Source: Bacillus sp. (in: firmicutes) (lineage in GTDB: Bacteria; Bacillota; Bacilli; Bacillales; Cytobacillaceae). From it: a stretch of DNA of 36,257 nt. The DNA lies in NCBI GenBank assembly GCA_031179905.1, contig JAPSHL010000010.1, positions 1 through 36,257 on the forward strand, read 5' to 3'. Positions within the stretch are counted from its first letter, which is position 1. Each line of letters begins with the position of its first letter. A program made the position numbers and the translations under genes. Below the pieces are notes generated by a model that searched no databases, was not told the DNA's origin, and saw only the letters and a list, made by a program, of their open reading frames with translations. Positions 14,992 to 22,897 of the stretch are shown here, piece after piece.

Positions 14992-15810
14992 ATGAAAACA
15001 ATCGTACAACAGGAAGTGAAATTAAAACCATTAGAGAAAAAACTGCCGTTTAAATTCTATTGGAAAAAAGTTTTGAAAACAGGAATTATTACATGGATCG
15101 GTTTACTGCTTATATGGACAGTTGCTGCTCATTTTTCAGATCCGCAATTTTTGCCAAGTCCTCTTGCTACATTACGGGGAGCAATTGAACTTGGTAGTGA
15201 TGGGTCATTATTTATATATATGGCATACAGTTTAGGACGAGTGCTGATTGGCTGGCTCCTCGGAAATATTGTAGCCATTCCACTTGGATTATTTATCGGT
15301 ACTAATAAAACGGTTCGAGTTCTCGTTGAACCAGTTATAAATTTTGTCCGCTTTATTCCGCCGCTTGCGTTTATTACATTATTTATGCTCTGGTTTGGGA
15401 TCGGTGAACAATCGAAAATATTTTTGATTATGTATGCAACATTTTTCGTTGTTACGATTAATACATTGACTGGCGTGCTTTCCATATCTGAGGATAAAAT
15501 TCGTTCTGCAAAAAGCATGGGAGCAACTGATTTTCAAGTATTGCGATATGTGGTCATCCCCGCCGCCATTCCCTATATTTTTACAGGAGCTAAGCTTGCG
15601 ATGGGATCATCTTTTATGGCGATAATTGGTGCAGAAATGGTTGCAGCCAATGAAGGCGTGGGCTTCATGATTTGGAATGCTAGATTGTACTTCCAGACAG
15701 ATTGGATATTTGTTGGCCTAGTTGTCCTAGGATTAATGGGTTTCTCTATGGATCGATTATTTGCTTGGGCTGGAAGAAAGTTTTTGAAAAGATATAGTAT
15801 TGTTTCATAA
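14992..15810 (+). CDS. SsuC/TauC-type ABC transporter permease
   Basis: A 272-residue inner membrane permease with about six transmembrane helices, beginning at residues ~32-48 (GIITWIGLLLIWTVAAHF). The cytoplasmic EAA loop that docks on the ATPase is GATDFQVLRYVVIPAAIPYIFTG. The motif FLPSPLATLRGA and the segment FVRFIPPLAFITLFMLWFGIGE are typical of sulfonate/nitrate/taurine permeases. AGGAGG at 14979-14984 overlaps the stop of the ATPase gene, so translation is coupled. It closes the operon and is followed by a terminator at 15842. Confidence 0.9.
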   Translation: MKTIVQQEVKLKPLEKKLPFKFYWKKVLKTGIITWIGLLLIWTVAAHFSDPQFLPSPLATLRGAIELGSDGSLFIYMAYSLGRVLIGWLLGNIVAIPLGLFIGTNKTVRVLVEPVINFVRFIPPLAFITLFMLWFGIGEQSKIFLIMYATFFVVTINTLTGVLSISEDKIRSAKSMGATDFQVLRYVVIPAAIPYIFTGAKLAMGSSFMAIIGAEMVAANEGVGFMIWNARLYFQTDWIFVGLVVLGLMGFSMDRLFAWAGRKFLKRYSIVS

Positions 15811-15841
15811 CAAATGAAGTGAAAAAGTAAATGAACAATCT

Positions 15842-15873
15842 AAAGACCTTGAAACATTTAAGGTCTTTTTTTA
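15842..15873 (+). terminator. Terminator of the arylsulfotransferase-transporter operon
   Basis: AAAGACCTT (15842-15850) pairs with AAGGTCTTT (15860-15868) over a 9-base loop, followed by a T-run. Confidence 0.85.
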
Positions 15874-15988
15874 TTTTCGTAAATTTTTATCAAACATAAA
15901 GGAGAAAGAAGATGTTATCTATAAGTAGATTATAATTATCCTTTTATGGATAAAAATAACATTAACAATAGAATTCGGGGTGATACGC

Positions 15989-17668
15989 TTGTTTCTTACT
16001 AATAACAAGCATGAGCAAAAATTAATTGTAGGAGCTTTTATCCTTATAGCCTTATATTTATCTCCTTTAATTGTGCTTGGGGAAAATGCCCATATTCGGG
16101 TACATGATAATCTTGATTCAAATCTAGCATGGTATAAAGTGCTGGCTACTAGCGGTGAGCTTGCCGGCGGTTTGGATGCTGTTACACCGCAAATCATTAA
16201 TGGTTTGCCAAGGAATGCATTCGGTTCAGAATTAACACTGATTGTTTGGCTTTATAAATTCTTTCCCACAATGGTTGCTTACACACTCAGCCAAGCAATT
16301 ACAAGAGTAGTTGCCTTTATCGGCATGTACTTACTGCTAACGAAGCATGTTGTAAAAAAACCTGCCCTTAGCTTTATTACAGTCGGTACAGCACTCGCCT
16401 TTGCGTTAACGCCATTTTGGCCGTCAGGCATGCTGAGTACACTAGGTATGCCCCTAGCTTTATGGGCTTTATTAAACATCCGCAATGGTGAGCGTTCATG
16501 GAAGAACTATCTTACCTTAACATTAGTGCCGTTTTATGCGAGCATTGTCCTTGGCTTTTTCTTTTTTTTAGCAGCAATCGGTATATTTTGGCTTTATGAT
16601 GCAATAAAGAAAAAAGCCTTAAACATCCCATTTCTTCTAGGAATCCTATATATGGGTTTGATGTTTTTAATAGTTGAATACCGGCTTATTTACTCATTCC
16701 TATTTGAACAGGAACCAACAAGCCGAGATGAGTACTTTCATGCAAGACTGACGTTTGCACATTCCCTTCGTTTAACCTTTAAAAACTTTGTATTAGGACA
16801 TAATCATGTTATGACCGTTCATGGGCTGTTTGTGCTGGCGGCAATCTTTCTAGCTCTCATTTTTATTGCTAAAAACAAAGAATGGCATAGTCAGAGGCTA
16901 TTTATATGGCTGTTTGTAATTAATTTTATTCTTTCAGCATGGTATGCATTCTGGTTTTACCGGGGCTGGCTTCCATTAACAGAGAGATTTCATTTTTTAG
17001 ATACATTTAATTTTGCCCGCTTCCACTTTTTGCGGCCATTAATTATTTATGTAAGCTTTGCCCTCGCTTTAAAAATTTTAGTGGAAGGTTCCTTGAAATG
17101 GACAGGGACAGTAAAGTTTCTACTAATAGGCCAAATTATGCTGTTATTTCTCTTTAATGATGAAATCATTTATCATGATAAGCCGACTGTTAAAGAATTT
17201 TATGCTGAAGACGTATTCGCAGAGATTAAAGACCATATAGGGCTGCCTCAAGAGGATTATCGTGTCGCGAGCATTGGGCTGCACCCGGCTATCTCGCAAT
17301 ATAACGGATTTTACACACTTGATACATATAATAATTTTTATTCGTTATCATATAAACATAATTTCAGGAAAATCATCGAGCCAGAACTGGAAAAAAACAA
17401 CAAAATCCGCACATATTTTGATGAGTGGGGCGGACGCTGCTATATTTTCACAGACGAGCTTGGCAAACACTATATGTTTAAAAAAACATCGAATAAAAAA
17501 TTAAAAAACCTGGATTTAAATTTAGAGCCATTTGTAGAAATGGGCGGACGTTATATTTTTTCAGCAGTGCCCATTGAGAATGCAGCTGAAAATCACATGC
17601 AGCTTGACGGCGAATTTACGTCTAAAGATACAGTTTGGAAGATATATTTGTACAAGGTTATAATATAG
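15989..17668 (+). CDS. DUF6044/YkoS-like polytopic membrane protein
   Basis: A ~559-residue integral membrane protein with about ten hydrophobic segments spread over residues 10-390, then a soluble C-terminal part of ~170 residues (EIIYHDKPTVKEFYAEDVFAEI onward). The N-terminal loop RVHDNLDSNLAWYKVLATSGE and the overall layout match YkoS-type proteins of Bacillus, which look like GT-C glycosyltransferase-like membrane enzymes. The early Asp in HDNLDSN would suit a GT-C catalytic loop, but activity is unproved. I choose the TTG at 15989: GGGGTGAT at 15977-15984 is its ribosome site, whereas the GTG at 15980 lies inside that site. It is monocistronic, ended by a hairpin at 17719. Confidence 0.75.
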   Translation: MFLTNNKHEQKLIVGAFILIALYLSPLIVLGENAHIRVHDNLDSNLAWYKVLATSGELAGGLDAVTPQIINGLPRNAFGSELTLIVWLYKFFPTMVAYTLSQAITRVVAFIGMYLLLTKHVVKKPALSFITVGTALAFALTPFWPSGMLSTLGMPLALWALLNIRNGERSWKNYLTLTLVPFYASIVLGFFFFLAAIGIFWLYDAIKKKALNIPFLLGILYMGLMFLIVEYRLIYSFLFEQEPTSRDEYFHARLTFAHSLRLTFKNFVLGHNHVMTVHGLFVLAAIFLALIFIAKNKEWHSQRLFIWLFVINFILSAWYAFWFYRGWLPLTERFHFLDTFNFARFHFLRPLIIYVSFALALKILVEGSLKWTGTVKFLLIGQIMLLFLFNDEIIYHDKPTVKEFYAEDVFAEIKDHIGLPQEDYRVASIGLHPAISQYNGFYTLDTYNNFYSLSYKHNFRKIIEPELEKNNKIRTYFDEWGGRCYIFTDELGKHYMFKKTSNKKLKNLDLNLEPFVEMGGRYIFSAVPIENAAENHMQLDGEFTSKDTVWKIYLYKVII

Positions 17669-17681
17669 AGCAACAAAAAAA

Positions 17682-17707
17682 GAGCCATCAAGAATGATGT
17701 GAAGGCT
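17682..17707 (+). repeat. Direct repeat copy 1 (26 bases)
   Basis: This 26-base block (GAGCC....GAATGATG.GAAGGCT) recurs at 18085-18110 with 23 of 26 bases identical. Both copies are followed by AAAAGGTAATGA, after 12 more bases here. Confidence 0.7.
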
Positions 17708-17718
17708 ACAGATTGTCT

Positions 17719-17760
17719 CAAAAGGTAATGAGAAGCCCTTCTTGTTACCTTTTGTCATTT
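17719..17760 (+). terminator. Terminator of the ykoS-like gene
   Basis: A 17-bp stem with two G-U pairs (17719-17735 with 17738-17754) and a tight loop is followed by TCATTTTTTT. Confidence 0.75.
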
Positions 17761-17943
17761 TTTTGTTTGGAAATGGTGGGAGAAGGGCAGATTTCTGCTC
17801 CTGTGGGATTTCAACTATCCCAATGAATCAAGTAGCCGCTACTCAAATCAGCAGCAAAGTCTAATTGGTCACGTTCATTAAACTGATTTTTTATCATCCT
17901 GGTTGGTCATTTCTTGATAAAATGATTGCTTAAGTGTAATAAA

Positions 17944-18003
17944 TTGATTGGAACGGAGGGAGGGCGCCGCCCGCGGAACGCGTCCATCCCGGAGTGGAAA
18001 TCT
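17944..18003. repeat. Truncated copy of a GC-richer Bacillaceae-type intergenic repeat
   Basis: The segment opens with TTGATTGGAACGGAGGGAGG, has a GC-rich core (CGCCGCCCGCGGAACGCG) and ends GGAGTGGAAATC. I recall many Bacillus intergenic repeats that begin TTGATTGGAGCGGA and end GGAGCGGAAATC with a long CGGAAAGCGA-containing middle; this copy would lack most of the middle. Its base composition differs sharply from the flanks. The surrounding gap 17765-18275 holds no certain gene. Confidence 0.5.
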
Positions 18004-18039
18004 GACACACGGATTTTAATCTATATTTTTAAGGAAAAA

Positions 18040-18083
18040 AGACTGTAGACAAACTCGATGAATTTCGAGTTTGTCTACAGTCT
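18040..18083. repeat. Perfect 19-bp inverted repeat
   Basis: AGACTGTAGACAAACTCGA (18040-18058) and its exact reverse complement (18065-18083) flank a 6-base loop. It directly abuts the second 26-base repeat, whose own ends (AGCCTTC and GAAGGCT) form a further hairpin, so 18040-18110 is a double stem-loop. Confidence 0.75.
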
Positions 18084-18084
18084 G

Positions 18085-18110
18085 GAGCCTTCACGAATGA
18101 TGCGAAGGCT
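18085..18110 (+). repeat. Direct repeat copy 2 (26 bases)
   Basis: Second copy of the 17682-17707 block, with perfect internal 7-bp arms AGCCTTC and GAAGGCT. It is followed by TTAAAAGGTAATGA, again matching the sequence after copy 1. Confidence 0.7.
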
Positions 18111-18210
18111 TTAAAAGGTAATGAAATATATTTTAGGTAAATCATGATAATTTTATAATACCCCCATAATAGGATAATAAACATTAAATTATTACTAAAA
18201 TGTACTGTTC

Positions 18211-18241
18211 AAATAATTCTTACCTGTTTAGAGCATACTTT
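18211..18241 (+). promoter_or_regulatory. Possible sigma-E-type promoter of the PrsW-like gene
   Basis: AAATAAT (18211-18217) and CATACTTT (18234-18241) resemble the sporulation sigma-E -35 and -10 boxes with 6 of 7 and 7 of 8 matches. The 16-base spacing is one more than usual. No clear sigma-A promoter is seen there. Confidence 0.3.
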
Positions 18242-18275
18242 TTCTTAAAGAATCTTAGTATGAGGGGGAAGTTAT

Positions 18276-19334
18276 TTGAAATGCCCGCAATGTGTGTATA
18301 CGAATCCAGACGGAGTGAAGTTCTGCATAAACTGTGGCGAAAAGTTTATCAAGAATAATACGATGGGGGAGGATAACAGCTTTTTTTATGAATTTGCTCA
18401 TTATGTTGACATGGTTCCAAAAAAAGAACGCTCTGTTAATCCTAAATTCCATAATATATTTTCTCGTGTCTTTCATGACCATAGTGAACTAGAGGCAGAA
18501 AGGCTGTTTATAGTCGGGACTGCACTGACAACTCCAAAGATTACTGAAGTGACAGATACATGGCCTAAACCGTGGCTGTTTGCAAGGGTTTTTATTATTG
18601 CCCTGCTTACATTCGCAGGATTTTACATAGGTGTCAGCTATTTTAAAAACGCTAACTTTATACCTGGATTGATTTTAACAGGATCATTCGCTGTACCATT
18701 CACGACATTAATTTTCTTTTGGGAGATGAATGCTCCGCAGAATATCGCCTTTTATAGAATTATGTATATTGTTTTATTAGGCGGTATTCTTTCCATGCTT
18801 GTGGCTATATTATTTTTTGATATTTTACGAAATACTTCAAACGCAATTACAACTGGAATAGTCGAAGAGCTTGCCAAAACAATAACGGTTATTTCCTTTG
18901 TCCGTTACAGAAAATACCGTTTTATTCTCAATGGACTGCTTATTGGTGCTGCTGTTGGTGTTGGATTTGCTGCCTTTGAAACAGCAGGCTATGCCTTAAG
19001 AGCCTTGCTTTCTGGCGGAGGTTCTCATCTGTACTATACTATTTTGTGGAGGGGAATACTTGCTCCGGGCGGACATGTTGCTTGGTCCGCTCTTGCAGGT
19101 GCTGCTTTTTGCAGGGTGCAAGGAGACGAGCCATTCAGACTTAGCATGTTGCTTCGCTTCCGATTCTTGCGTGTATTTATACTAGTGGTATTATTACATG
19201 CCTTTTGGGATTATGGTGCTCCATGGATGTTCCCGTATGGACAGCTGGCACTTATGGCAGTATCATGGGTTGCTGTTTTCCTGTTAATTCGTACAGGTTT
19301 AAAAGAGATAGGAAAAATGAAACTAAGAATATGA
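18276..19334 (+). CDS. Zinc-ribbon PrsW-family intramembrane metalloprotease
   Basis: A 352-residue protein with an N-terminal zinc ribbon (Cys3, Cys6, Cys17, Cys20 in CPQC...CINCG), a soluble linker to about residue 100 and then about eight membrane helices. The membrane part has the PrsW signature: VEELAK (Glu197, Glu198), FAAFETAGYA (Glu235), GGHVAWSALAGA (His267) and LLHAFWDYG (His308), residues expected to hold the catalytic metal. Bacillus PrsW cleaves the anti-sigma factor RsiW; this protein is longer and carries an extra sensory or protein-binding domain, so the substrate may differ. TTG start at 18276, 8 bases after GAGGGGG (18262-18267). Monocistronic. Confidence 0.82.
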   Translation: MKCPQCVYTNPDGVKFCINCGEKFIKNNTMGEDNSFFYEFAHYVDMVPKKERSVNPKFHNIFSRVFHDHSELEAERLFIVGTALTTPKITEVTDTWPKPWLFARVFIIALLTFAGFYIGVSYFKNANFIPGLILTGSFAVPFTTLIFFWEMNAPQNIAFYRIMYIVLLGGILSMLVAILFFDILRNTSNAITTGIVEELAKTITVISFVRYRKYRFILNGLLIGAAVGVGFAAFETAGYALRALLSGGGSHLYYTILWRGILAPGGHVAWSALAGAAFCRVQGDEPFRLSMLLRFRFLRVFILVVLLHAFWDYGAPWMFPYGQLALMAVSWVAVFLLIRTGLKEIGKMKLRI

Positions 19335-19361
19335 GGAGCAGTTTAACTGCTTCTTTTTTTC
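19333..19361 (+). terminator. Terminator of the PrsW-like gene
   Basis: Nine pairs (19333-19341 with 19347-19355; core AGCAG and CTGCT) and a T-run. It overlaps the stop codon. Confidence 0.75.
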
Positions 19362-19469
19362 TGTAGTAATTAAAAATTTTACGCACTCAATATTATAATA
19401 AAAAAACACAAGCAATTAGGAATTACCACCCGAAGACTTAAAGAAATGAATTTGTTTTATGGAACTTTG

Positions 19470-19498
19470 TTGATTCTGTTTCGTATAGTTACTATATA
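19470..19498 (+). promoter_or_regulatory. Sigma-A-like promoter of the alpha/beta hydrolase gene
   Basis: TTGATT (19470-19475) and TATATA (19493-19498) are spaced by 17 bases, about 50 bases before the start codon. Confidence 0.5.
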
Positions 19499-19545
19499 GC
19501 TTACAGTTCTAATCCTTTTATAAAATAATAAGGGTGGGTGTTTTT

Positions 19546-20307
19546 TTGCAGATGACAAAGGAAAAGGTGACAACATCAAAAGGGATAATAGAATACACGA
19601 TCCGTGGTGAGGGAGAGCCTAATATTATCTTAATTAACGGTGGCTCTGGACCGATAGAAGGCTGGATGAAGATCATCGAAAAAATTTCAAAGTTTTCTTC
19701 TGTATTTGCTTATAACCGGCTAGGGATAGGCGGAAGTGAAAAACCGAAAGAAGAACAAGACGGGATTACAATAATCGAAACACTCAGGGAAGCTTTAGCG
19801 TGTCTTGGAATCCATCCGCCATTTTTGCTGGTAGGTCATTCACTTGGCGGGTTATATGCAAATTTATTTGCACGCCTTTATCCTGATGAGGTTGTTTCTG
19901 TTGTATTTTTAGAAGCTAGTCATCCGAATGACGTGTTGCTGGATGAACATTACGGAAAGATTGTAAAATCAATTAACAAGATGTTTACTAAGTTTGATTC
20001 ATTGTCAACACATAAAAAATTCGACGAAGTACATTTTGTAAAAGCGACCATCGAACAGATTAATAAGCATAAATCTTTCCCGGAGATTCCTTTATTTGTA
20101 ATAACAGGGGTAAAAGCAAACCGCCTAATCCCAAAGGAAGCGTTAAAAAGAAGGCAAGAAAATCAATTAGAATTGCTTTTGTTAGCGAAACACAGCAAAC
20201 AAATATATGCACAAAAAAGTGGCCATTTTCCTCAGCTAACAGAGCCAAAGATTGTTATAGATACCATTCAGGAGGCTGTGCAGTCCTTCAACTGCAAAAT
20301 GAACTAA
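19546..20307 (+). CDS. Alpha/beta fold hydrolase
   Basis: A ~253-residue cytosolic hydrolase. NIILINGGSGPIEGW supplies the oxyanion loop, NRLGIGGSEKP is the usual strand-4 motif, the nucleophile elbow is VGHSLGG (Ser99 from the chosen start), FLEASHP probably provides the acid (Glu123), and SGHFPQLTEP the histidine (His227). Substrate unknown; the class includes esterases, haloalkane dehalogenases and peptidases. Start choice: AGGGTGGGTG ends at 19540, so the TTG at 19546 is better spaced than the GTG at 19534 inside it; an ATG at 19552 is a further option. It precedes a HAD phosphatase gene by 97 bases without a terminator. Confidence 0.78.
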   Translation: MQMTKEKVTTSKGIIEYTIRGEGEPNIILINGGSGPIEGWMKIIEKISKFSSVFAYNRLGIGGSEKPKEEQDGITIIETLREALACLGIHPPFLLVGHSLGGLYANLFARLYPDEVVSVVFLEASHPNDVLLDEHYGKIVKSINKMFTKFDSLSTHKKFDEVHFVKATIEQINKHKSFPEIPLFVITGVKANRLIPKEALKRRQENQLELLLLAKHSKQIYAQKSGHFPQLTEPKIVIDTIQEAVQSFNCKMN

Positions 20308-20404
20308 AGATGATATTGTGATAATGGATCATTTTTGCTACTATTATTTCATAGCTAATGATTTTGAAAATTAAAAGCGATTCCAATTAGTAGGCAGGTG
20401 CAAC

Positions 20405-21241
20405 ATGCAAAAAATCATTTTTATGGATATTGACGGAACACTGGTTAATGATCATGGCATTATACCAGCATCAGCCAAAGAGGCAGTGCGTAAGGCTAGG
20501 GAAAAAGGCCATTTGGTGTTCATATGTACAGGACGTTCGAAGGCAGAGCTATTTCCAGATATATTAGAAGTCGGCTTTGACGGCATTATCGGGGCAGCTG
20601 GCGGCTATATTGAAATAAATGAAAAAGTACTGCTGCATGAAAGAGTAAGCAAAGAGGATGTAGAGCATCTTGTAGGATATTTTGATAAGCATGGAATTGA
20701 CTATTATTTAGAGTCAAACGGCGGCTTATTTGCGAGCAAAAATTGCAAAGCTCATATACGTAAGATTATTGATAACTTCTTGAAAGAAAACCCACATGCA
20801 AAGGATGAAGTGGAGAAAGGGCTGCAGCCTTTTCATGATTGCCTGATAGAAGGAGAAAATCCAATAAGAGATGATATAAATAAAATATCGTTTTTAGGTT
20901 CGGACCTGCCAATTTCAGAAATCAGTAAAGAGTTTGCCTCTAAATTTAATGTCATCTCAAGCACTGTCCCAATATTTGGCGAGAACAGCGGTGAATTATC
21001 TGTTCCTGGTATTCATAAAGCAACAGCCATTGAGAAGCTCTTGAATCATTTGCAGATAGACAAACAACATACTTATGCATATGGTGATGGTCTGAATGAT
21101 TTAGAAATGCTTGAATACGTTCAATATGGTATCGCAATGGGAAATGCGAAAGAACCAGTTAAGCTAGCAGCAGATGATATTACTGATACTCATGATGAAC
21201 ACGGAATCTATAACAGTTTTAAGAAATACGGATTACTATAA
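20405..21241 (+). CDS. Cof-type HAD family sugar-phosphate phosphatase
   Basis: A 278-residue HAD hydrolase of the Cof/YbiV type with an inserted C2b cap. Catalytic residues are visible: nucleophile Asp8 and acid/base Asp10 in FMDIDGTL, Thr42 in CTGRS, Lys205 in GIHKATAI and metal ligands Asp228 and Asp232 in GDGLNDLEML. These enzymes dephosphorylate sugar phosphates, nucleotides or cofactors such as FMN; specificity lies in the cap and cannot be read here. ATG at 20405 follows AGGCAGGTG. It may be cotranscribed with the upstream hydrolase and ends at a strong terminator. Confidence 0.9.
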   Translation: MQKIIFMDIDGTLVNDHGIIPASAKEAVRKAREKGHLVFICTGRSKAELFPDILEVGFDGIIGAAGGYIEINEKVLLHERVSKEDVEHLVGYFDKHGIDYYLESNGGLFASKNCKAHIRKIIDNFLKENPHAKDEVEKGLQPFHDCLIEGENPIRDDINKISFLGSDLPISEISKEFASKFNVISSTVPIFGENSGELSVPGIHKATAIEKLLNHLQIDKQHTYAYGDGLNDLEMLEYVQYGIAMGNAKEPVKLAADDITDTHDEHGIYNSFKKYGLL

Positions 21242-21256
21242 TTTATAACATGTGAA

Positions 21257-21284
21257 ATAGCTGCCATTTGGCAGCTGTTTTTTT
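21257..21284 (+). terminator. Terminator of the HAD phosphatase gene
   Basis: AGCTGCC (21259-21265) pairs with GGCAGCT (21270-21276) around ATTT, then a run of seven T. Confidence 0.88.
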
Positions 21285-21352
21285 GAATGTAGTAAATGTT
21301 TCACAGCCACTGGATAGGTGGACAGGAACCTTAGGACAAAAGATTTCTGGCT

Positions 21353-21823
21353 TTAACTTCTTTTAAAACGTTGATAAAGGCTTCCATAAAGTAACTGAGA
21401 TCCATACAATATAAAGGTTTTTATTAAGAAGACTACGGACAATTGAAATTTAGTCAGTCTGACTAAGGTTACATAACCGATCTTTTTGAAAAAATCCATT
21501 CCGATATATGTAAACAGGGAATCTATTATCAGATTCACTAAAAAATAAATTTTAAACTTGCCAAATGTGTATCTTAAAATCCAGACGGAGCCAATGAAAA
21601 ACGGACCAAATATTAAAGGGAATTCTGCTAATACATTTGGTTTCACATTATACGGAAACCACCACCATTTTCTTTTTTCAGCAAATCTCCCCTCAAGTAC
21701 AAGATATGTACTCATTGTAAAAGCTGCTAATCCATATTTCTTAAAGGTGTTTTTTCCAATCAGCGGGATGGACAGCCAAGGTAAAACTGCCATCAAAATA
21801 ACAATCCATGTGTTTTTTTTCAT
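21353..21823 (-). CDS. Membrane protein of unknown function, 156 aa
   Basis: I do not recognise a family. The protein has about four hydrophobic segments: residues 5-22 (TWIVILMAVLPWLSIPLI), ~33-45, ~65-85 (FPLIFGPFFIGSVWIL) and ~93-108 (FLVNLIIDSLFTYIGM), with an aromatic, basic loop EKRKWWWFPYNVKP between the second and third. Similar uncharacterised proteins occur in Bacillus. ATG at 21823 is preceded by AAGGAA. It is divergent from the AraC-type regulator gene, 145 bases away, and could be its target, though nothing in the sequence proves this. Confidence 0.6.
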   Translation of the reverse strand: MKKNTWIVILMAVLPWLSIPLIGKNTFKKYGLAAFTMSTYLVLEGRFAEKRKWWWFPYNVKPNVLAEFPLIFGPFFIGSVWILRYTFGKFKIYFLVNLIIDSLFTYIGMDFFKKIGYVTLVRLTKFQLSVVFLIKTFILYGSQLLYGSLYQRFKRS

Positions 21824-21968
21824 ATTATCAATTCCTTAATATAATGTCTTTTTAATTTTAGCTGTTTTCTCTTTCTTATACAGATAATTTGTATGTATAG
21901 TTAAAAAAGCAATAAAAGTCAAAAATACAGCTGTTTTTTTTGCTATTCTTTAACTGAGGAGGGAGGAA

Positions 21969-22850
21969 ATGGTTTACAGTCAGGTGATACGCCAATCTAT
22001 TGAATTTATAGAAAAGAACATCCACGAACCACTTTCGTTAAGTTTTCTTGCCAAAGAAGCAGGATTTTCAAAATATCATTATCATCGCATTTTTCAAAAA
22101 GAAATCGGCGTCTCCGCTTCTGAATATATTCGATACCGGAGGCTTGCCAATGCGGCCAAAATGCTGCTTTACACAGATGAAAGAATTATTGATATTGCAT
22201 TTTATTTTCACTTTGAGTCACAAGAATCTTTCACTCGTTCCTTTAAAAAGTATTATCAAATACCACCAGGACAATATCGTAAGATTATAAGCAAACTTAT
22301 ATTACAAAGGGAGGAAATAATCATGAAAGATACTCAATTATTAAAAGGCTGGAATTTAAGCGGATCAAACCCTTTTCATTATGAAATGGGCATTGACAGG
22401 AAAAATGTCCATAAAGGTAAAGCATCTGGCTATCTCAAATCGGTTCAGTCTTCCGTTCCCCAAGATTTTTCAACAATGATGCAGCAATTCAAAGCAGATA
22501 AACACCTTAACAAAAGATTAAAGCTGTCTGGTTTTATTAAAACGAAAGAGGTTGAGGTAAACTGTGGCTTATGGATGCGAATAGACGACAGTCTTGGCGA
22601 TGTTTTGCAGTTTGATATTATGAGCAATCGACCAATTACAGGGGATACAGAATGGAATCATTACTCAATAGTTCTAGATATTCCAAAAAATAGTGCAGTG
22701 ATTGCCTTTGGTGTTTTGCTTACAGGCAACGGCCATGTTTGGATTGACGACCTTAAATTTGAAGAGGTAGATGAGCATACACCTACTACAAATATTGATT
22801 TTACAGAAGAGTTGTTAGATGAGCCTGTGAACTTATCGTTTGAGGAGTAA
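21969..22850 (+). CDS. AraC family regulator with a C-terminal beta-sandwich-like domain
   Basis: A 293-residue protein with the DNA-binding domain at the N-terminus (residues ~5-105): first HTH LSLSFLAKEAGFSKYHYHRIFQKEIG, second HTH IIDIAFYFHFESQESFTRSFKKYYQIPPGQYR. After a linker, residues ~118-270 (GWNLSGSNPFHYEMGID...VWIDDLKFEEVD) look like a jelly-roll, carbohydrate-binding-module-like sandwich that would sense a ligand. This order is the reverse of classical AraC. The ATG at 21969 has GAGGAGGGAGG just upstream. The gene following it, 47 bases on, may be cotranscribed. Target and inducer are unknown. Confidence 0.78.
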   Translation: MVYSQVIRQSIEFIEKNIHEPLSLSFLAKEAGFSKYHYHRIFQKEIGVSASEYIRYRRLANAAKMLLYTDERIIDIAFYFHFESQESFTRSFKKYYQIPPGQYRKIISKLILQREEIIMKDTQLLKGWNLSGSNPFHYEMGIDRKNVHKGKASGYLKSVQSSVPQDFSTMMQQFKADKHLNKRLKLSGFIKTKEVEVNCGLWMRIDDSLGDVLQFDIMSNRPITGDTEWNHYSIVLDIPKNSAVIAFGVLLTGNGHVWIDDLKFEEVDEHTPTTNIDFTEELLDEPVNLSFEE

Positions 22851-22897
22851 ATGGATGACTAGTGCAGCAAAATCACTTAAAGAGAAAGGTGTCACGT

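Noticed and set aside
17669..18275. An insertion sequence in the repeat-rich gap
   Set aside because: No transposase frame or terminal inverted repeats flanking the whole block were found; only small repeats are present.
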